Shown piece by piece: positions 37,137 to 47,184 of a stretch of DNA of 64,000 nt. The notes below the pieces were generated by a model. That model saw only the letters and a list, made by a program, of their open reading frames with translations. It was not told where the DNA came from and made no database searches. The translations under genes were made by a program, and so were the position numbers. Where the stretch lies: positions 55,976-119,975 of the forward strand of contig NZ_JAJUBC010000016.1 of assembly GCF_028683095.1 (NCBI RefSeq), given 5' to 3'. Numbering within the stretch: the stretch's first letter is position 1; each line of letters opens with the position of its first letter. The DNA comes from Enterovibrio gelatinilyticus. GTDB taxonomy: Bacteria; Pseudomonadota; Gammaproteobacteria; Enterobacterales; Vibrionaceae.

Positions 37137-38516
37137 TTAACCGTAAACGATGTCTGGTAACCATGTTGCTAAGGTAGGCCAGTAGGCCAATAGCCCCAAC
37201 ATCACCAATTGAATCAAAATGAAAGGCAACACGCCACGATAGATATCCATGGTTGATATGGAATCCGGTGCCACACCTCGCAAGTAGAACAGCGAGAAGC
37301 CAAATGGCGGCGTTAAGAATGACGTTTGAAGGTTCAACGCAATCATGATCCCCAGCCATACTGGGTCGACGCCCATGGTCAGCAGTATTGGCGCGACAAT
37401 CGGGATAACCACGAAGGTAATCTCAATGAAGTCGAGGAAGAAGCCCAGTAGAAACAGTACCAACATCACCAACAACATAGCACCGAACACGCCACCCGGC
37501 AGGCTCATCAAGAAATCACGAACAATGTCATCACCGCCAAATCCGCGGAACACCAACGCAAACAAGGATGCGCCAATCAGGATCAAGAAGACCATGGCCG
37601 TCACTTCGGTGGTACTTCTCAGGACATCACGCAGAATCGACAGGCTGAACATACGTTTGCTGACAGCAAGAATAATGGCTCCCACCGACCCGACAGAAGC
37701 GGCCTCTGTCGGCGTTGCGATACCACCAAGAATTGAGCCCAGCACCAACACAATCAAAAGCACGGGTGGGAACAAAACGGTAAGTACCTGCATCCACAAC
37801 TCTTTACTGACCTTTCTTTCTTCAGCAGGAATCGGCGGAACACGGTGCGGTTGGGTAATCGCAATCACAATCAAATAAACGATGTACATGCCGACGAGCA
37901 TAAAGCCTGGGATCAACGCACCGAGAAAGAGATCGCCAACAGTGACGCTTTCTGGTGAGTAAATACCTTGGTCTAGCTGAGCTTGTTGATACGCCGAAGA
38001 TATCACATCGCCGAGCAATACTAAGACGATGGAAGGTGGAATGATTTGTCCTAATGTGCCCGAGGCACAGATGATACCCGTAGACAGTTTTGGACAATAG
38101 CCACGCTTCATCATAGAAGGTAGCGACAGCAAACCCATGGTGACCACGGTTGCGCCCACAATGCCAGTACTTGCCGCCAGCAACATGCCCACAATGGTAA
38201 CTGAAATGCCTAAGCCACCCGCAAGGCCACCAAACACTTGCCCCATGGTATCAAGCAAATCTTCTGCGATACGCGATTTCTCAAGCATGACTCCCATGAA
38301 AATAAACAAGGGAATCGCGACCAGTAATTCATTCGATAGCGTGCCTTGAATACGGTTCGGAATCGCTTCTAAAAAAGCAGGATCAAAGGTGCCGGTTATG
38401 CCGCCAATGAAGGCGAACAAGAGCGCCGAGCCACCAAGGGTGAACGCGACAGGGTAGCCGACCAGCAACACGCCAAAGGTAAACAGGAAAAGGAACAGGG
38501 CGAGGAATTCACTCAT
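37137..38516 (-). CDS. dctM: TRAP transporter large permease (DctM)
   Basis: 459 residues with about a dozen helices. Family features: PLFIFMGVMLEKS, GATVVTMGLLSLPSMMKRGY and ASGTLGQIIPPSIVLV. Sodium-coupled uptake with DctQ and the binding protein DctP. Its ATG overlaps the dctQ stop by four bases. Confidence 0.92.
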   Translation of the reverse strand: MSEFLALFLFLFTFGVLLVGYPVAFTLGGSALLFAFIGGITGTFDPAFLEAIPNRIQGTLSNELLVAIPLFIFMGVMLEKSRIAEDLLDTMGQVFGGLAGGLGISVTIVGMLLAASTGIVGATVVTMGLLSLPSMMKRGYCPKLSTGIICASGTLGQIIPPSIVLVLLGDVISSAYQQAQLDQGIYSPESVTVGDLFLGALIPGFMLVGMYIVYLIVIAITQPHRVPPIPAEERKVSKELWMQVLTVLFPPVLLIVLVLGSILGGIATPTEAASVGSVGAIILAVSKRMFSLSILRDVLRSTTEVTAMVFLILIGASLFALVFRGFGGDDIVRDFLMSLPGGVFGAMLLVMLVLFLLGFFLDFIEITFVVIPIVAPILLTMGVDPVWLGIMIALNLQTSFLTPPFGFSLFYLRGVAPDSISTMDIYRGVLPFILIQLVMLGLLAYWPTLATWLPDIVYG

Positions 38517-39079
38517 AGCGCGTGCTCCTCATCGTGTTCTTCAAGTTGTTTGGCAATATCTCGGTAACCAGTAATGGTCAGCACTGACTTCAGCGCTTCG
38601 GCGAATCCTTGAATAATCATAAGAACAGGCATCAGTAAGATACTGGTTTTAAAAAGGTACTTTGCATCTACCCCGCCCGCTTCTTGCGAGCCTTCCATGA
38701 TTTGCCAAGACACGGAAACGTAATCCCAAGCGATGTAAAAAATGAAACTGCATGTTGGGAGCAATAAGAAGAGAAATCCGAGCAAATCGACCCATGCTTT
38801 TTTCTTGTCTGACATAGGGCGGTAAAAAATATCAACGCGAACATGAGCGCCTTTCAATAAGGCATATGCCGCGCCGAGCATGATGACGTAGTTATGGAAA
38901 TAAAGGACAGATTCTTGCAAAAACACCGATCCAGAATTGAGCACATAGCGCATGACAACCACGACAAAGGTGATTAGCACGATGGCTAAGACGAACCAGG
39001 AAACAATGCGTCCCGTCCAATCACTAAAACGGTTGATCCCCTTAATAAGAGCGATCAATTGGGGAGAGGCGGTATTCAT
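38513..39079 (-). CDS. dctQ: TRAP transporter small permease (DctQ)
   Basis: 188 residues, four helices, with FLQESVLYFHNYVIMLGAAY and HVRVDIFYRPM typical of DctQ. Bridges the binding protein and DctM. Follows dctP after an attenuating hairpin. Confidence 0.9.
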   Translation of the reverse strand: MNTASPQLIALIKGINRFSDWTGRIVSWFVLAIVLITFVVVVMRYVLNSGSVFLQESVLYFHNYVIMLGAAYALLKGAHVRVDIFYRPMSDKKKAWVDLLGFLFLLLPTCSFIFYIAWDYVSVSWQIMEGSQEAGGVDAKYLFKTSILLMPVLMIIQGFAEALKSVLTITGYRDIAKQLEEHDEEHAL

Positions 39080-39121
39080 AGAGCTACTCTAACATCAGCC
39101 TGTTGGCTAAAATTGGAAAGA

Positions 39122-39150
39122 AAAAGAGGCGATTCAGAATCGCCTCTTAA
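39122..39150 (-). terminator. Attenuator hairpin between dctP and dctQ
   Basis: Perfect 11-bp stem AAGAGGCGATT / AATCGCCTCTT with three-base loop; on the minus strand it is followed by TTTCTTTCC. Likely partial terminator giving excess binding protein. Confidence 0.75.
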
Positions 39151-39153
39151 AGG

Positions 39154-40263
39154 TTACTGCGGGTTACGTGCGTTCAGCATGGCTTGCTCTGAAATGGCAT
39201 GCCAATCGATCGCTTGATCACGGAAGCCTTTGTAAGACTCGTAAACTTTCTTGCTGATTTCATCGACCTGCGCTTGCTCGGCAACCACTTCATCAGACAA
39301 TACTTGAAGTTGTGACAGCACTTCTTTCGGGTACGGACGCAAATCCACATTGTGCTCGTTTACCAAGCTTTCCAACGCGGCATTGTTACGCGCAGTGAAC
39401 TCAGCAATCATGTCCGCGTTCGCCACGCGTGTTGCTGCCAAAACGATAGCTTGCAAATCTTTTGGCAAGGCATCGAAGGCTTTTTTGTTGATCAGCGCTT
39501 CAAGGGTTGTGCCCGGCTCATGCCAACCTGGGTAGTAGTAGTATTTCGATGCTTTATGCAGACCAAATGCAAGGTCGTTGTATGGACCTACCCACTCAGT
39601 TGCATCAATGGCACCTGATTGCAGTGATGGGAAGATTTCGCCACCCGGTAACAGTACAGGTGTACCACCTGCGCGTTTCAGCACTTCGCCACCCAGACCA
39701 GGAATACGCATTTTCAGGCCTTCAAGGTCGCTGATGGTGTTGATTTCTTTGTTAAACCAACCGCCCATCTGAACGCCAGTGTTACCCGCAGGCATAGGAA
39801 TAATGCCAAACGGTTCGTACGCTTCAGCCCAAAGCTCAAGACCGCCACCGCTGTAGATCCAGCCATTCATTTCTTGTGCAGTTAGACCAAAAGGTACTGC
39901 CGCGAAGAATTGACCTGCTGGCGCTTTGCCTTTCCAGTAGTAGCCTGCACCGTGACCCATTTCAGCCGTACCACGAGACACGGCATCAAACACATCCAGT
40001 GCGCCAACTAGCTCACCGGCACCGTATACTTTCACGTCCAAACGACCATCACTCATCTCGGTGATTAGCTCAGCAAGGTTGTTTGCACCTGTACCTAACC
40101 CAGGGAAGTTTTTCGGCCAAGTCGTTACCATTTTCCAATTGATTTTTTCCTGTGCTACTGGCTGAGCCTGCGCACTTGCTTCCTGCTTTTCTTCACCACA
40201 ACCAGTTAGCAGCACACTGAGTGCAACTGCTGTTGCGGCAAGAAACGAACGACGTTTGTACAT
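39154..40263 (-). CDS. dctP: TRAP transporter substrate-binding protein (2-oxo acid/lactate type)
   Basis: 369 residues. Signal with twin arginine-like MYKRRSFLAATAVALSVLL and lipobox LTGC, so probably a lipoprotein. The segments MRIPGLGGEVLKRAGG, DATEWVGPYNDLAFGLHKA and YYYYPGWHEPG match the TakP/lactate-binding group of DctP-like proteins, which bind monocarboxylic 2-oxo or 2-hydroxy acids. ATG 40263 behind AAGGAG. First gene of the dctPQM operon. Confidence 0.9.
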   Translation of the reverse strand: MYKRRSFLAATAVALSVLLTGCGEEKQEASAQAQPVAQEKINWKMVTTWPKNFPGLGTGANNLAELITEMSDGRLDVKVYGAGELVGALDVFDAVSRGTAEMGHGAGYYWKGKAPAGQFFAAVPFGLTAQEMNGWIYSGGGLELWAEAYEPFGIIPMPAGNTGVQMGGWFNKEINTISDLEGLKMRIPGLGGEVLKRAGGTPVLLPGGEIFPSLQSGAIDATEWVGPYNDLAFGLHKASKYYYYPGWHEPGTTLEALINKKAFDALPKDLQAIVLAATRVANADMIAEFTARNNAALESLVNEHNVDLRPYPKEVLSQLQVLSDEVVAEQAQVDEISKKVYESYKGFRDQAIDWHAISEQAMLNARNPQ

Positions 40264-40639
40264 GAGAGTGATCTCCTTGCTTGGGAAAGGCGAAAGATAT
40301 GGCAGTACTGAAGGTTTACATCTAAAAGTAGGTACTGCCTTACTAACACGATACTCATCAATCACACCGATGAGTTAATGGTTTGTTGCAATAACTTTAC
40401 CTATTATCGCAGCCAGCAAGTAGTAAAAGGGCGAGGTTGTTTGAAGTTGGTCAAACAATGATCACTAGAAATCTAAACATCTGATAGATAACGGCCTCTG
40501 TGACCGACCAATAACGTGCTACGCCTCGTCAACCTTATCCCTGCGCGTTGTGTTTACATTTTTTTGGTAGAGACGAAAATGCCTTCCCACAGGAAGGCAT
40601 GTCATCGTGTTTTTTGTCGAAACAAAAAACGTTTTCGCG
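40264..40639. other. Intergenic region between TRAP operon and PepSY gene, with tandem hairpins
   Basis: No gene. Holds the TRAP promoter near 40.3-40.5 kb and, on the minus strand after the PepSY stop, two hairpins: GTTTTTTGT / ACAAAAAAC with a TTCG loop (40609-40630), then ATGCCTTCC / GGAAGGCAT (40579-40600) followed by TTT. The second is the probable terminator. Confidence 0.6.
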
Positions 40640-42103
40640 TTAACTTAACGCATCTTTAAATGTCACCATATATCGGCAAATCAACGCATCTATCACCATC
40701 AAAGCCACAATGGTTAATCCTGCCATCGGGAATGCGATACACACCAAAACAACGCTGACAATTCCCACTTTCCAAAGCCCTGAATCTGCGAGTTTCGGTG
40801 GTGCCCCCAGCTTTCGCTGACCTACAGGGCGACGTTGCCACCACATTACGCCTCCCGTGATAGCGATCAGAATAAACGCCAAACAGAAGAATACATTTGC
40901 GACTTTGTTGATAATGCTTATGTCTCCCTGATGCAGCGCAATACCTGCCGCCATGGCTTTCGCGATGGTGTTGTAATCATTCCACGTGACGTCAGCGAGT
41001 ACCTTTCCAGAATACTGATCAATGTGGGTGGTTCTGTCCTGCGTAGGATCGGTAATATCCCCGCTCATGGTGTTGGCTGATACCGTAAACACACCTGTTT
41101 CTGAGCGCGGAAAATTGAGTTTGTATTGCCCAAAACCCAACGCCTTCGCTTCACTCACAACACGATCGATACCGATTTGCTTGGCAGCTATTTCTGCTTT
41201 TTTAGCATTTCCTGCCGATGAACCCGAGGTGTTTTCCTCCCCGTGCACATGCACCTTGGATTCAGGTAACGGCGTCAGTTCAAGGTTCCACGGCATCTCT
41301 TCTTCTGAACCATGATTTAGCGCCTTGTGGTTAATGTCAGACACAGGCACATCATCCCATTTCTGGGCAGGAAAGCTGTTCCAAGGCTGCACGATTTTCG
41401 CGCCCCATACGCCCGCCCACGCCAAGCCACTCAGCACAAAAAAGAGAAGCACAATAGACAGGATGCCACCCATGTTGGCATGAAGGTCACGCAGTAAAAC
41501 TCTTGACCCACTGTCAGTGCGAATTTTCAGAAAACCAGCACGGCGCGCATTGTCGTTGGGTAGCCAAAGATATATCCCCGACACCAAGAGAATCACCGTC
41601 AGGCTAGCGGCAATCTCGATTAAATAATCGCCCACATCACCGATCAATAAGGTGCCGTGAATGTCGTTCGCCAATTGATACCAACTGTCGCTGCGATCAA
41701 TCGTGCCAGTGATGTCTGCGTTGTAAGGATTCACCAGTACAAACCGCGTCGATTCATCAGCCATGGTGACGGAAAATCGGTTAGCGACGTCAGAAGAAGT
41801 CGCTGGCACAAACTGCGTTACCGTGCCATCAGGATACGCCTGTTGCACAGCCTCTAATTGCGCAGATAGGGGCAACGGTTCTTGAGATGGATACGTGCTA
41901 GGGTTGACCGACAGCACCTCGCCATATCGCACCGCTTCAATTTCATCATCAAACAGCATGATGAAACCGGTAACACTTAGCATCAGCATAAAAGGGATAA
42001 CGAATAACCCTGAGTAGAAGTGCCAGCGCCAAGTGAGAAAATAACGGGATTTTTGCTTCGCCAGTGTGTCTAGAGGATTGTTACTGGGGTTAGAAATAAC
42101 CAT
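40640..42103 (-). CDS. PepSY-associated transmembrane protein
   Basis: 487 residues, four or more helices with large periplasmic part. N-terminal WRWHFYSGLFVIPFMLMLSV, VLLVSGIYLW and the later LRDLHANMG and DQYSGKVLADV match the PepSY_TM (PiuB-like) family. Such proteins are often linked to iron-siderophore uptake, with proposed reductase roles. ATG 42103 behind AGGAATGATTC. The DUF2946-like gene lies 130 bases upstream on the same strand, a typical pairing near metal-uptake genes. Confidence 0.87.
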   Translation of the reverse strand: MVISNPSNNPLDTLAKQKSRYFLTWRWHFYSGLFVIPFMLMLSVTGFIMLFDDEIEAVRYGEVLSVNPSTYPSQEPLPLSAQLEAVQQAYPDGTVTQFVPATSSDVANRFSVTMADESTRFVLVNPYNADITGTIDRSDSWYQLANDIHGTLLIGDVGDYLIEIAASLTVILLVSGIYLWLPNDNARRAGFLKIRTDSGSRVLLRDLHANMGGILSIVLLFFVLSGLAWAGVWGAKIVQPWNSFPAQKWDDVPVSDINHKALNHGSEEEMPWNLELTPLPESKVHVHGEENTSGSSAGNAKKAEIAAKQIGIDRVVSEAKALGFGQYKLNFPRSETGVFTVSANTMSGDITDPTQDRTTHIDQYSGKVLADVTWNDYNTIAKAMAAGIALHQGDISIINKVANVFFCLAFILIAITGGVMWWQRRPVGQRKLGAPPKLADSGLWKVGIVSVVLVCIAFPMAGLTIVALMVIDALICRYMVTFKDALS

Positions 42104-42233
42104 GAATCATTCCTTTTTTCATGCGCGACCTCACCGCACTTCTTAAGCATCATTGAGATGCACCGAAAAACGCAGTGACATTGCATTTTGACTTTACGTT
42201 TGGGTATAAGCCCTTGTTGTTTTTATGCGGTAT

Positions 42234-42620
42234 TTAAGCAAGGAGGAATGAAGGTGGCGCTCGGGTCACAGGCAGCTCAAACCGAATCCTTTTTACGAAG
42301 TACGGATAGGATTCAAGCGCGATTTCAGAGCTACGTGTATAAACCGGATTGAAAGAAAGCGAGTGATGATGAAAGGAAGAAAAATGGCTGAATGGGCAAG
42401 GCTTACTGCTGTGCGTTTTGGAGGTTTCCCCCTCTTCGACTTGCACCAACTCAAAGCCATTCACGGTGCAAAGTGTCGCCCACACGCCCGCACTGCTGCC
42501 GTGTGCGTTAATCACCGGCATCAAAGAAACAAGCAGCCAACTCAAGGTGCTCGCGCAGAGCATTGCACGCTTAAACGACTTATTGTGTGCTAAATAGGCA
42601 GTTAACGTCATATTCACCAT
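42234..42620 (-). CDS. DUF2946-like exported protein
   Basis: 128 residues. A hydrophobic segment near residues 20-40 (MLCASTLSWLLVSLMPVI) is followed by GVWATLCTVNGFE and a later KPCPFSHF, a pattern of DUF2946 proteins, whose paired cysteines and histidines suggest metal binding. Probably membrane-anchored in the periplasm. Likely cotranscribed with the PepSY gene. The start could also be ATG 42611. Confidence 0.65.
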   Translation of the reverse strand: MVNMTLTAYLAHNKSFKRAMLCASTLSWLLVSLMPVINAHGSSAGVWATLCTVNGFELVQVEEGETSKTHSSKPCPFSHFSSFHHHSLSFNPVYTRSSEIALESYPYFVKRIRFELPVTRAPPSFLLA

Positions 42621-42844
42621 TCATATGAAATTAACCCGATACCTTACTGTAAAAGCGACGTTAACGACGTGCTTCAGTGCAAAAACTAAGCAGTTGGTTC
42701 ACGAACAACAGAAATTTAATTACAAACCGTTCTGGTTTGGGTATTTCTATAGGGCCTTCCCAGTAAACGTCCTGCCTTACTCGGCTTTTATTAAGACATT
42801 GTCTTCGAGCTTCCCTCAAAACACACCAAGAAAACCACCCAAAT

Positions 42845-42906
42845 AACCGTATAGACGTCTAGCCGTAAAAATATCTATTGACTTGTCGTTCGACTATAAA
42901 TAGCAT
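42845..42906 (+). promoter_or_regulatory. MetJ-box array and promoter of metNIQ
   Basis: Four adjacent octamers resemble the MetJ box AGACGTCT: AACCGTAT (42845), AGACGTCT (42853, perfect), AGCCGTAA (42861) and AAATATCT (42869). Directly after lies TTGACT (42878-42883), 17 bases, then TAGCAT (42901-42906) as a sigma-70 promoter. This implies repression by MetJ with SAM. The rest of 42621-42844 holds no gene. Confidence 0.8.
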
Positions 42907-42988
42907 CAAATTCCATAGTGAAGAACAAAAGCAACGATTATCACTACATTTTAACGATTATTTAACACGATTTTGTCCAGGATGGCTT

Positions 42989-44023
42989 ATGATCGAAATT
43001 AGTCAGGTTAATAAAGAATTCAAACAGGGCGTGAAAACGATTCATGCTTTGCGTGATATTGACCTTCACATTCCAAAGGGCAGAATTTTTGGGGTTATCG
43101 GCGCATCTGGCGCAGGTAAAAGTACCTTGATTCGTATTGTTAACTTGTTGGAGCGACCAACAAGTGGGAATGTCAACGTCGATGGCGTAGAACTCACCAC
43201 CCTTTCAGCGTCTGAGCTGACACGTGAGCGCCAGAAGATCGGCATGATCTTCCAGCACTTTAATCTCCTCTCTTCTCGCACCGTGTTTGATAACGTCGCG
43301 TTACCTCTTGAACTCGCAGGTAAAGACCACGCGCATATCCAAAACAAAGTGACAGAGTTACTTGAGTTGGTTGGCCTAGAAGATAAACGCTCCAGCTATC
43401 CTGCAAATTTAAGTGGCGGACAAAAGCAACGCGTTGCCATTGCTCGCGCACTCGCCAGTGACCCAAAAGTCCTGCTATGCGACGAGGCCACCAGCGCCTT
43501 AGATCCTGCCACCACCCATTCAATTTTGAATCTGCTGCAGACGATTAATCAGAAGTTGGGTTTAACCATCTTGCTGATCACCCATGAAATGGATGTGGTA
43601 AAGCGCATCTGTCATGAAGTGGCAATTATCGGCGATGGCAAACTGGTAGAAAAAGGCACGGTCGGCGATATTTTCGCCCACCCAAAAACCGAACTTGCCC
43701 GCGACTTTATTCGCGCCACCCTGAACCTGTCGATTCCTCAAGATTATGCAGCGCGACTGCAAACTGAAAACACAGGGGATCTGCCGCCATTAGTTCGCCT
43801 TGAATTTACCGGCACCAGCGTGGATGCCCCACTGGTAAGCCAAGTTTCGCGCAAGTTCAATATCGATGTGAGCATTTTAAGCGCCGACATGGATTACGCT
43901 GGCGGCGTGAAATTCGGCCTCATGCTGGCAGAGTTTTTCGGTGATGCTCCAGATGTCACACGCGCATTGGATTACTTAAAAGAACACAACGTCAACATAG
44001 AGGTGCTTGGTTATGTCGCTTAA
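42989..44023 (+). CDS. metN: Methionine ABC importer ATPase
   Basis: 344 residues. Walker [10 protein letters not shown], signature LSGGQKQ, Walker B LLCDEAT, H-loop ITHEMD, and the C-terminal NIL domain (about 265-344) that binds methionine for trans-inhibition. ATG 42989 ([11 protein letters not shown]) behind AGGA; the open frame extends upstream through the promoter and is not coding. MetJ boxes upstream support methionine specificity. Confidence 0.95.
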   Translation: MIEISQVNKEFKQGVKTIHALRDIDLHIPKGRIFGVIGASGAGKSTLIRIVNLLERPTSGNVNVDGVELTTLSASELTRERQKIGMIFQHFNLLSSRTVFDNVALPLELAGKDHAHIQNKVTELLELVGLEDKRSSYPANLSGGQKQRVAIARALASDPKVLLCDEATSALDPATTHSILNLLQTINQKLGLTILLITHEMDVVKRICHEVAIIGDGKLVEKGTVGDIFAHPKTELARDFIRATLNLSIPQDYAARLQTENTGDLPPLVRLEFTGTSVDAPLVSQVSRKFNIDVSILSADMDYAGGVKFGLMLAEFFGDAPDVTRALDYLKEHNVNIEVLGYVA

Positions 44024-44705
44024 TATTGCTGCCATTTCTGGCTGGTTCGCGGAAAACGAACGCCTCGTTAGCTTATTGATTGATGCGCTCGGCCAAACCC
44101 TCACCATGGTGTTTGTCTCTGGTTTCATTGGCTTTGTGTTTGGTATTCCTTTAGGCGTCTTGCTTCATCTGTCCAAACCCCGTGGTTTGCTGGAAAACAA
44201 GCTACTTAATCGCAGCCTAGGGGCCGTGGTGAACATTGGTCGCTCTATCCCCTTCATCATATTACTGGTTGCCATCATTCCGTTTACTCGCCTTGTGGTG
44301 GGTAGCTCGATAGGTACAGCCGCAGCCATCGTGCCTTTGATTGTTGGTGCCATCCCTTTCATTGCCCGTCTTGTCGAAGGTGCGCTGATTGAAGTGCCTT
44401 CAGGTCTTGTTGAGGCGGCGCAAGCAATGGGGGCAACCCCGCTGCAAATTATTCGCAAGGTTCTCTTGCCCGAGGCGCTACCCGGCATTGTGAACAGCGT
44501 AACGATCACCTTGGTCACGCTGGTTAGCTATTCGGCGATGGCTGGCGCGGTAGGCGGCGGTGGCCTGGGCGATGTTGGCATTCGCTATGGATACCAGCGC
44601 TTTGACGGCACCGTCATGATGATCACCATTGTCATGCTCGTCATATTGGTTCAACTGATTCAGTCGGCGGGTGATTACTTCGTTAAACGCGTCGACCACA
44701 GATAA
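44013..44705 (+). CDS. metI: Methionine ABC importer permease
   Basis: 230 residues, five helices, EAA-type loop [21 protein letters not shown] 44013 behind GAGGTG overlaps the metN stop by 11 bases. Two MetI and two MetN form the transporter. Confidence 0.95.
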   Translation: MSLNIAAISGWFAENERLVSLLIDALGQTLTMVFVSGFIGFVFGIPLGVLLHLSKPRGLLENKLLNRSLGAVVNIGRSIPFIILLVAIIPFTRLVVGSSIGTAAAIVPLIVGAIPFIARLVEGALIEVPSGLVEAAQAMGATPLQIIRKVLLPEALPGIVNSVTITLVTLVSYSAMAGAVGGGGLGDVGIRYGYQRFDGTVMMITIVMLVILVQLIQSAGDYFVKRVDHR

Positions 44706-44757
44706 ATCTAGAAAATCAAAAAAATAATGGAAATTTAAGCTCATAGGAGATGCGCAA

Positions 44758-45570
44758 ATGACGTTCAATCTTAAAAAAATCGCCACCGCTCTAGGTTTGG
44801 CTTCGGCACTGGCATTAACTGGCTGTGGTGAAGAAAAGGCCATTGACCTGACCAAAGTAAAAATCGGCGTGATGGCGGGTGCAGAAGAGCAAGTAGCAGA
44901 AATCGCTGCAAAAGTGGCCAAAGAAAAATACGACTTAGACGTGGAACTGGTGACGTTTACAGATTACGTTTCACCGAATGCGGCGCTGGAAGAAGGTGCG
45001 ATCGACGCCAATGCTTTCCAGCACAAGCCTTACTTGGACCAGCAAATCAGCGACCGCGGTTACAAATTCACTATCGCAGGTAACACCTTGGTTTACCCAA
45101 TTGCGGGTTACTCAAACACCGTGACTTCTGTTGAGCAAATCCAAGATGGCGCACAGATCGCGGTACCTAACGATCCAACCAACCTAGGCCGTTCTTTGAT
45201 TCTTCTTGAAGAGCAAGGCTTGCTAACACTTAAAGATGGCGTCGGCCTTCAAGCGACCGTTCTTGATATCGTGGGCAACCCAAAGAACTTGGACATTGTT
45301 GAGCTAGAAGCCGCGCAACTTCCGCGTTCACTGGACGACGTAACGTTGGCGATCATCAACAACACATACGCGGCGACTATCGGTCTTTCACAAGAAAAAG
45401 ACGGTGTATTCGTTGAAGACAAAGAATCTCCGTACGTGAACCTGATTGTGGCTCGTGCAGACAATGTGAAAGCGCAGAACGTTCAGCAGTTCGTTCAAGC
45501 TTACCAGTCAGACGCTGTCTTTAGCGCTGCGATGGACATCTTCGACGGTGGTGCGGTGAAAGGCTGGTAA
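44758..45570 (+). CDS. metQ: Methionine-binding lipoprotein
   Basis: 270 residues. Signal peptide ending in lipobox LTGC, then KIGVMAGAEEQVAEIAAKV and IDANAFQHKPYL as in the NlpA/MetQ family. Binds D/L-methionine in the periplasm and delivers it to MetNI. AGGAG precedes ATG 44758; operon ends with a terminator. Confidence 0.95.
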   Translation: MTFNLKKIATALGLASALALTGCGEEKAIDLTKVKIGVMAGAEEQVAEIAAKVAKEKYDLDVELVTFTDYVSPNAALEEGAIDANAFQHKPYLDQQISDRGYKFTIAGNTLVYPIAGYSNTVTSVEQIQDGAQIAVPNDPTNLGRSLILLEEQGLLTLKDGVGLQATVLDIVGNPKNLDIVELEAAQLPRSLDDVTLAIINNTYAATIGLSQEKDGVFVEDKESPYVNLIVARADNVKAQNVQQFVQAYQSDAVFSAAMDIFDGGAVKGW

Positions 45571-45596
45571 TCTTCCTTCTCTGCTATCCAACGCCT

Positions 45597-45631
45597 AAGC
45601 CTGTGCTCGTCACAGGCTTTTCTTTTTTTCT
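45597..45631 (+). terminator. Terminator after metQ
   Basis: Stem AAGCCTGTG / CACAGGCTT, loop CTCGT, followed by TTCTTTTTTT. Confidence 0.9.
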
Positions 45632-45718
45632 AATACTGGCATCTATTTAACCGCCGTGGTATCAACACTCAATAACGGCATAACCACTGCCAACTCATAT
45701 CTTGTTAACTGAGCGAAT

Positions 45719-46483
45719 ATGGATATTCTCGCAACCTTTGGCCTGTTCATAGGCTCACTCATAGCCAATACATTGGCCTCTCTTGCTGGCGGAGGCGCTG
45801 GGTTGCTGCAACTGCCGCTTCTGCTGTTTCTCGGGCTCACATTTTCAGTGGCACTCGCCACACATAAAGTCGCGTCTGTGGCACTTGGCTTAGGCGCGGC
45901 AATAAAGCACTGGAAAAGTGGCAACCTCGACCCTGCACTGACTCTCTATGTGGTGTTAGCTGGGGCTGCAGGGGTTGTTGCAGGCGCTAACCTTATCCTG
46001 TTCGTGCCCGGCCCTATGGCAGAAGCCCTGCTGGGGGCGCTGATCATTGCGCTTGGTCTCTATTCCCGAATGCGAAAAACCTTGGGGCAAGAAGCTGAGC
46101 CTAAACATCGCGACACCTTAGGCTTGGTCATTGGCTGCATCGGGTTGAGTGTCATTGGCATACTCAATGGCTCTTTAACAGCAGGTACTGGGCTTTTCGT
46201 TACCCTCTTTTTGGTGCGATGGTTCGGTTTAGACTACAAGCAGGCGGTGGCGCTGACCTTGGTCAGCGTGGGCATCTTTTGGAATGGGTTGGGTGCGGTA
46301 ACACTCGCTGTCGCCGGTGCCGATATCTATTGGCCTTGGATACCCGCACTGCTGGTTGGGTCGTTACTCGGCGGATACTTGGGCGCTTACATGGCTGACA
46401 AGTACAGCAATCAATTGATCAAAGTGGCCTTTGAATGGCTTACGTTCGCTGTCGGATTAAAACTGCTTTGGAGCGCATGGTAA
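45719..46483 (+). CDS. TSUP-family (TauE/SafE) permease
   Basis: 254 residues, about eight helices; LAGGGAGLLQLPLLLFLGL, ATHKVASVALG and the second-half repeat NGSLTAGTGLFVTLFLVRWFG match TauE/SafE permeases, which export sulfite or organosulfur anions or move other small anions. Position just after metNIQ hints at sulfur compounds, but it has its own leader. Rdx gene follows after eight bases. Confidence 0.88.
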   Translation: MDILATFGLFIGSLIANTLASLAGGGAGLLQLPLLLFLGLTFSVALATHKVASVALGLGAAIKHWKSGNLDPALTLYVVLAGAAGVVAGANLILFVPGPMAEALLGALIIALGLYSRMRKTLGQEAEPKHRDTLGLVIGCIGLSVIGILNGSLTAGTGLFVTLFLVRWFGLDYKQAVALTLVSVGIFWNGLGAVTLAVAGADIYWPWIPALLVGSLLGGYLGAYMADKYSNQLIKVAFEWLTFAVGLKLLWSAW

Positions 46484-46491
46484 GGAACATC

Positions 46492-46767
46492 ATGAACAAA
46501 ATGAATATCGATATTTATTACTGCCGTCAGTGCAACTGGATGTTGCGTTCAGCATGGATGGCGCAAGAACTACTTTCTACCTTCAGCGAAGAAATTGGCT
46601 GCTTAGCACTTCACCCTGATACAGGAGGCCGCTTTGAAATCCATTGTAACGGTGAAGTCATTTGGGAACGAAAACGAGATGGCGGCTTTCCCGAAGCCAA
46701 AATCCTGAAACAACGCGTACGTGATGTGTTCGACCCTGAGCGAGATTTAGGCCATAACGATCGCTAA
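46492..46767 (+). CDS. Rdx-family (SelW/SelT/SelH-like) thioredoxin-fold protein
   Basis: 91 residues. IDIYYCRQCNWMLRSAWM has the CxxC redox motif of the selenoprotein W family, here with two cysteines and no selenocysteine. The second half shows the family strand FEIHCNGEVIWERK. Cytosolic; presumed thiol redox role, partner unknown. ATG 46492 behind AAGGAA, eight bases after the permease gene. Confidence 0.88.
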   Translation: MNKMNIDIYYCRQCNWMLRSAWMAQELLSTFSEEIGCLALHPDTGGRFEIHCNGEVIWERKRDGGFPEAKILKQRVRDVFDPERDLGHNDR

Positions 46768-46788
46768 AAACGCGAGGCAAGTGTTGGC

Positions 46789-47184
46789 CTAATCCGCCAA
46801 CATGCCATACATCACGATGCTGTTATAACTGACCACGCCCAGTACCTTGCCGTTATCAATCACTGGGGCACGACTAATGCCGAATCGCTCAAACAGTCTG
46901 GCGCAGTACTTCACATTCATATCAGGCGAGACACCCAAAGCAGGTTTCGTCATGATTTCGTAGATGTTTACACGTTCTGGTGACTTGTTCTGCGACAAGA
47001 CTTTTTTCGCAATATCATTCATCAACACCAAGCCGTATTCGTCATTTTCGTCACGCTTGTTTACCACTAGCGCTTTGATGTGCTTATCACGTGCAATGCG
47101 AATGGCTTCTGCAACGGTAATTAGCCCATCAACCACGGCAAAATCGTCTTTCATTACGTCACCGACGCGCTTCAATATTTTCAT
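46789..47184 (-). CDS. CBS-domain protein (operon with DUF1538 pair)
   Basis: 131 residues, one CBS pair (Bateman module): VGDVMKDDFAVVDG..., then IYEIMTKPALGVSPDMNV and FGISRAPVIDNGKVLGVVS. CBS pairs bind adenine nucleotides and act as regulatory sensors. Its ATG overlaps the stop of the PII-like gene (ATGA), so synthesis is coupled. Confidence 0.88.
   Translation of the reverse strand: MKILKRVGDVMKDDFAVVDGLITVAEAIRIARDKHIKALVVNKRDENDEYGLVLMNDIAKKVLSQNKSPERVNIYEIMTKPALGVSPDMNVKYCARLFERFGISRAPVIDNGKVLGVVSYNSIVMYGMLAD

Noticed and set aside
42625..42846. 73-codon frame before metN
   Set aside because: Lies in the AT-rich promoter region, lacks a ribosome site and resembles no protein.
46492..46767. 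Possible selenoprotein (SelW family)
   Set aside because: The redox motif is CxxC with ordinary cysteine codons; no in-frame TGA or need for a SECIS element.
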